The notes below the pieces were generated by a model. That model worked only from the letters and a program-made list of their open reading frames with translations, ran no database searches and was not told where the DNA came from. A program made the position numbers and the translations under genes. Of a stretch of 64,000 nucleotides of DNA, positions 61,730-64,000 are shown piece by piece. Numbering within the stretch: the stretch's first letter is position 1; each line of letters begins with the position of its first letter. Source of the DNA: Methanomassiliicoccales archaeon (GTDB lineage Archaea > Thermoplasmatota > Thermoplasmata > Methanomassiliicoccales > UBA472); the NCBI GenBank assembly GCA_028682895.1, contig JAJRAK010000032.1, positions 1 to 64,000 of the forward strand, in the 5' to 3' direction.

Positions 61730-62160
61730 TTCAAACCCTCCAGGAACTTCTTGACCTGCACGACCATGTACTTGGCCTCGTCCTCGTTGGCCGGATAGTC
61801 GAGCGTGAGGATCGGGACCTTCTTCTTTCGCACCAGGAGCTTGGCCAGCTCGTTGGTGCGCTGGCAGCCGACGCAGCCGAAGCTGTAGGGGGCGTCCTGT
61901 ATGAAGATGGCCGCCTGGGCCTGGTCGATGAGCGGGCCATAGATGGCCATGCGCCCACGTATGCCCGATGGGATCTCGATGCCCGCGTACTTGAGCCCTA
62001 GCTTGACGTCGTCCACGGTCACATTGAGCGGGGGGGCCTCGATCTCGTTCGATGTGACACGTTCCCTCAGCGCCCTCATGAGCGTGAGCGGCTCGTGACC
62101 GAACCTCTCCACTAGATCGCTCAGTATCAGGCTGTTCGGCGGCATTATGAAGATCTTCAT
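61726..62160 (-). CDS. mmp5: Methanogenesis marker protein 5
   Basis: 144 residues, start [22 protein letters not shown]. Contains [13 protein letters not shown] with two cysteines (C-x2-C) and a helical C-terminus. A small methanogen-specific family usually next to Mmp6 and Mmp15. Overlaps mmp6 and mmp15 by ATGA at both ends, showing tight translational coupling. Confidence 0.9.
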   Translation of the reverse strand: MKIFIMPPNSLILSDLVERFGHEPLTLMRALRERVTSNEIEAPPLNVTVDDVKLGLKYAGIEIPSGIRGRMAIYGPLIDQAQAAIFIQDAPYSFGCVGCQRTNELAKLLVRKKKVPILTLDYPANEDEAKYMVVQVKKFLEGLK

Positions 62161-62582
62161 GGCGACACCTCATCTACAAGGATCTTAAGTTCATTAACTG
62201 GCATCTTCCCCCGCTTCCTCACCTGCGGCGGGTCCTCGCCCTTCTCCACGCAGATGAGCCCTTTCTCGATCAAGCAGAGGTCCTTCCATTCCTTTTCCAG
62301 CTGGGCAAAGCCTGGCCTGGAACCGTGATGGGCACGGCAACGGCGGATGTCCCCCATAGGGAACGCCCGCTCCTTGGAGAATATTCGATTGGGGTCCAGC
62401 TTCCTGACCTCGTCGAGCGTGCGCTTCACATCGGCCTTGTGGCCTTCGATGACCACACCGTAACAGGTCTCCTTGACCGTCACCGGATTGCCCAGGTTGT
62501 GTATGAAGCGGGCTATGCGGTCCGGCGTCAGGTCGGACGTGGGCGCGATGAATATCAGTCTGGTCTCGATGTCACTGTCCAT
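62157..62582 (-). CDS. mmp6: Methanogenesis marker protein 6
   Basis: 141 residues. [37 protein letters not shown]-like opening, with an alpha/beta N-terminal part and the block [19 protein letters not shown] near the middle. Methanogen-specific family, usually with Mmp5. It overlaps mmp3 by 11 bases upstream and mmp5 by ATGA downstream. Confidence 0.9.
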   Translation of the reverse strand: MDSDIETRLIFIAPTSDLTPDRIARFIHNLGNPVTVKETCYGVVIEGHKADVKRTLDEVRKLDPNRIFSKERAFPMGDIRRCRAHHGSRPGFAQLEKEWKDLCLIEKGLICVEKGEDPPQVRKRGKMPVNELKILVDEVSP

Positions 62583-64000
62583 TGCCTTCCCCCTTGCCTT
62601 TCTTGGTACCTTTGATGGGGGACCTTTCCTTGACCGGAACCTTCTTGACCGACCTTTTGGTGGCGGCCTTCTTTTCCGTAGAGGCGCCCTCTTCGGACCT
62701 GACCTTCTTCGGGGCGGCCTTCCTCTTGGGCTTGGCCTCCTCCATAGCTGCCTGGCGAATGTAAACTATGTCCCCATCGCTGATCCCTTTCATCAAGGTG
62801 TCCAGGTCCCCGATGAAACGACCGAGCATGCTGGTACCTGGCGATTCCTCCCCGGTGGGACCGAACTCGTCGCTGTCCTCCAGCCTTATGCCTATCAATC
62901 CCCTTTGAGGGCGTGACATGTTGGTGATGGCCACGTCCCCGCGGTGCACCGTTCCTTCATACAGCTTTTCCGGGTACAGGTCGGCCGCCAGCAGGGGATC
63001 GCCTTCGAAGGTGATCATCGACATGCCCTCGTATGTAAAATGGACCTTCATGGTGCCGATGGGCTTGTGGTCCAGGCCGGTCACCTTGCGGAAGTAGCGG
63101 ACCGTCCATGGCGACCCATTGGCGTCCATGGTCACAGAGAATATCTTGTCCGCAGGCACGCCCATGGTATCGACCTCGTCCTCCTTCAGGGCGTATATGG
63201 TCATCTCCGGCTCCTGCTCTACCACGATGGCGCCGTCAGTGACATCACCGGTGCGCTTCTGCTTCTTTCCGATGGACCCTAGAAAGGAACTGGCCTGCGC
63301 CTGCGTCATCCCGATGGTCAGTATGCGGCCCGGGTCGGGCCTGACCATGAACTTACCCTTCAACGGAACGAGATGGACCAGGTTCATGCCGTTGGTGACC
63401 TTGCCCACGAGGTTGTGGGACCGGTTCAATTGGCGCACCTGATTGTAGAAGTATACCTTGCCGGCCTGGTAGCCCTTGTGCCGGACCGTCACATCATCGG
63501 GACGACGGACATCACTGAACTCCTGGCCCAGGTTAGTGTCCATGTTGGCCTCGCTAGCGCTGTAGCTGAAGCCCTTATCGTCAATGGACATGCCCCCTTC
63601 TTCGGCGATCACCAGGAAATGCTCGCAGCATAGCGGTGACCTTTCATCGAGCTTGACGCCTACGTAGGTCTCGACGAGCATCCCGTCCTCCACCTTCATC
63701 TGGAGGTCGGTTGTGGCGAAGGCGTCCTTGGTCGCCATGCGCAATACGACCGGTTCGATGTGCTCGATCATGTCGCCCTCGTCGAGACGGTCTAGGATGT
63801 GCCTGCCTCGCGTCACCCGGGCGAACACCGAGTCCTTAAGGCCCAGGTCATCGCTGGTATCGATCCTGGCTATCATGAGATAAGTGGTGTTTACATCGTA
63901 TCCGCCCAATCCGAAGAAGCAATCGTACCGCTTGTACGAGGTGACGCTCCGGGACTTTTCGAACTGAGTAGGGAACGAACCGAAGGCGTGCAGACGGCTG
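62572..64000 (-). CDS. mmp3: Methanogenesis marker protein 3, cyclophilin-like (5' end outside window)
   Basis: The frame stays open to the window edge; residues upstream of the TTG at 63909 read as normal family sequence, so the start lies outside. About 476 residues are visible. A cyclophilin-like/UPF0288-type fold is suggested by repeated strand blocks (FMVRPDPGRILTIGMTQAQA, GDVAITNMSRPQRGLIGIRL). The last 70 residues are a Lys/Ala/Pro-rich basic tail (KPKRKAAPKKVR, VKKVPVKERSP), not typical of the family core, and may bind nucleic acid or a partner. Mmp3 is found in the ATP-dependent MCR activation complex in model methanogens. First visible gene of the mmp operon. Confidence 0.88.
   Translation of the reverse strand, partial: SRLHAFGSFPTQFEKSRSVTSYKRYDCFFGLGGYDVNTTYLMIARIDTSDDLGLKDSVFARVTRGRHILDRLDEGDMIEHIEPVVLRMATKDAFATTDLQMKVEDGMLVETYVGVKLDERSPLCCEHFLVIAEEGGMSIDDKGFSYSASEANMDTNLGQEFSDVRRPDDVTVRHKGYQAGKVYFYNQVRQLNRSHNLVGKVTNGMNLVHLVPLKGKFMVRPDPGRILTIGMTQAQASSFLGSIGKKQKRTGDVTDGAIVVEQEPEMTIYALKEDEVDTMGVPADKIFSVTMDANGSPWTVRYFRKVTGLDHKPIGTMKVHFTYEGMSMITFEGDPLLAADLYPEKLYEGTVHRGDVAITNMSRPQRGLIGIRLEDSDEFGPTGEESPGTSMLGRFIGDLDTLMKGISDGDIVYIRQAAMEEAKPKRKAAPKKVRSEEGASTEKKAATKRSVKKVPVKERSPIKGTKKGKGEGNGQ

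Noticed and set aside
61730-62173. N-terminal extension of mmp15 by 148 codons
   Set aside because: It is an out-of-frame reading of mmp5; ATG 61729 overlaps the mmp5 stop and begins the conserved sequence.
1-64000. CRISPR arrays and insertion sequences
   Set aside because: No regularly spaced direct repeats with unique spacers and no transposase-like gene or terminal inverted repeats were found.

Overview
The window reads as a chromosome segment of a methanogenic archaeon. The archaeal evidence is a proteasome beta subunit beside an aCPSF1-type KH/beta-CASP ribonuclease, an archaellum operon, archaeal type-A RNase P RNA, TATA-box promoters and an eIF2B-like protein. The methanogen evidence is a six-gene cluster of methanogenesis marker proteins at the right edge. 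Several DUF835 proteins, a small protein of a type I associate with Thermoplasmata, and moderately GC-rich DNA suggest a motile member of the Methanomassiliicoccales or a related Thermoplasmatota methanogen. That placement is inference; no rRNA or mcrA is present to confirm it.

Layout. 1-3.7 kb: a DHA2 multidrug transporter cut by the window edge, a Fe-S uracil-DNA glycosylase-like protein, a DedA protein and two small unknowns. 3.7-10.5 kb: a type IV pilus-like locus, with two pilin-like proteins and a U32 protein on the minus strand and a Cys-rich protein, secretion ATPase and TadC-like platform on the plus strand. 10.5-18.7 kb: housekeeping genes (FmdE domain, DUF2085, proteasome beta, aCPSF1, M32 carboxypeptidase, nitroreductase), a secreted beta-helix protein and a 54-residue membrane protein absent from long-ORF lists. 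18.7-20.1 kb: an AT-rich islet ending at tRNA-Leu(GAG). 20.2-24 kb: RNase P RNA, DUF835, eIF2B-like protein and TrpB2. 23.9-27.9 kb: two DUF835 genes, a winged-helix/STAND/TPR regulator and a small secreted octapeptide-repeat protein, tied together by shared promoter elements. 28-33.5 kb: HAD phosphatase-RidA, CopA-YHS and a GlcD-type oxidase.

33.5-53.1 kb is the motility and taxis region: a gene-free stretch dense in inverted repeats, a soluble multi-PAS chemoreceptor, the archaellum operon flaB-D-F-G-H-I-J, then the minus-strand chemotaxis genes cheW-cheY-cheB-cheA-cheC3-cheC2-cheC1-cheD with cheR divergent from cheW. The receptor would signal through CheW/CheA to CheY; CheR, CheB, CheD and CheC would adapt it; FlaI/H/J power the archaellum. 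CheF, the usual archaeal link from CheY to the motor, is not in the window.

53.2-58.9 kb: two UspA genes, a seven-FN3 membrane-anchored surface protein, a KaiC/GvpD-like ATPase, a small membrane protein and a DUF123 protein. 59-64 kb: the operon mmp3-6-5-15-17-7 (minus strand), whose products are linked to ATP-dependent activation of methyl-coenzyme M reductase.

The most distinctive signal is in 23.8-28.0 kb. Two minus-strand genes that flank the STAND regulator share an identical 13-base element at an identical distance from their TATA boxes. The regulator and the neighbouring plus-strand DUF835 gene share a different 11-base element directly upstream of theirs. This looks like a small, uncharacterised regulatory module.
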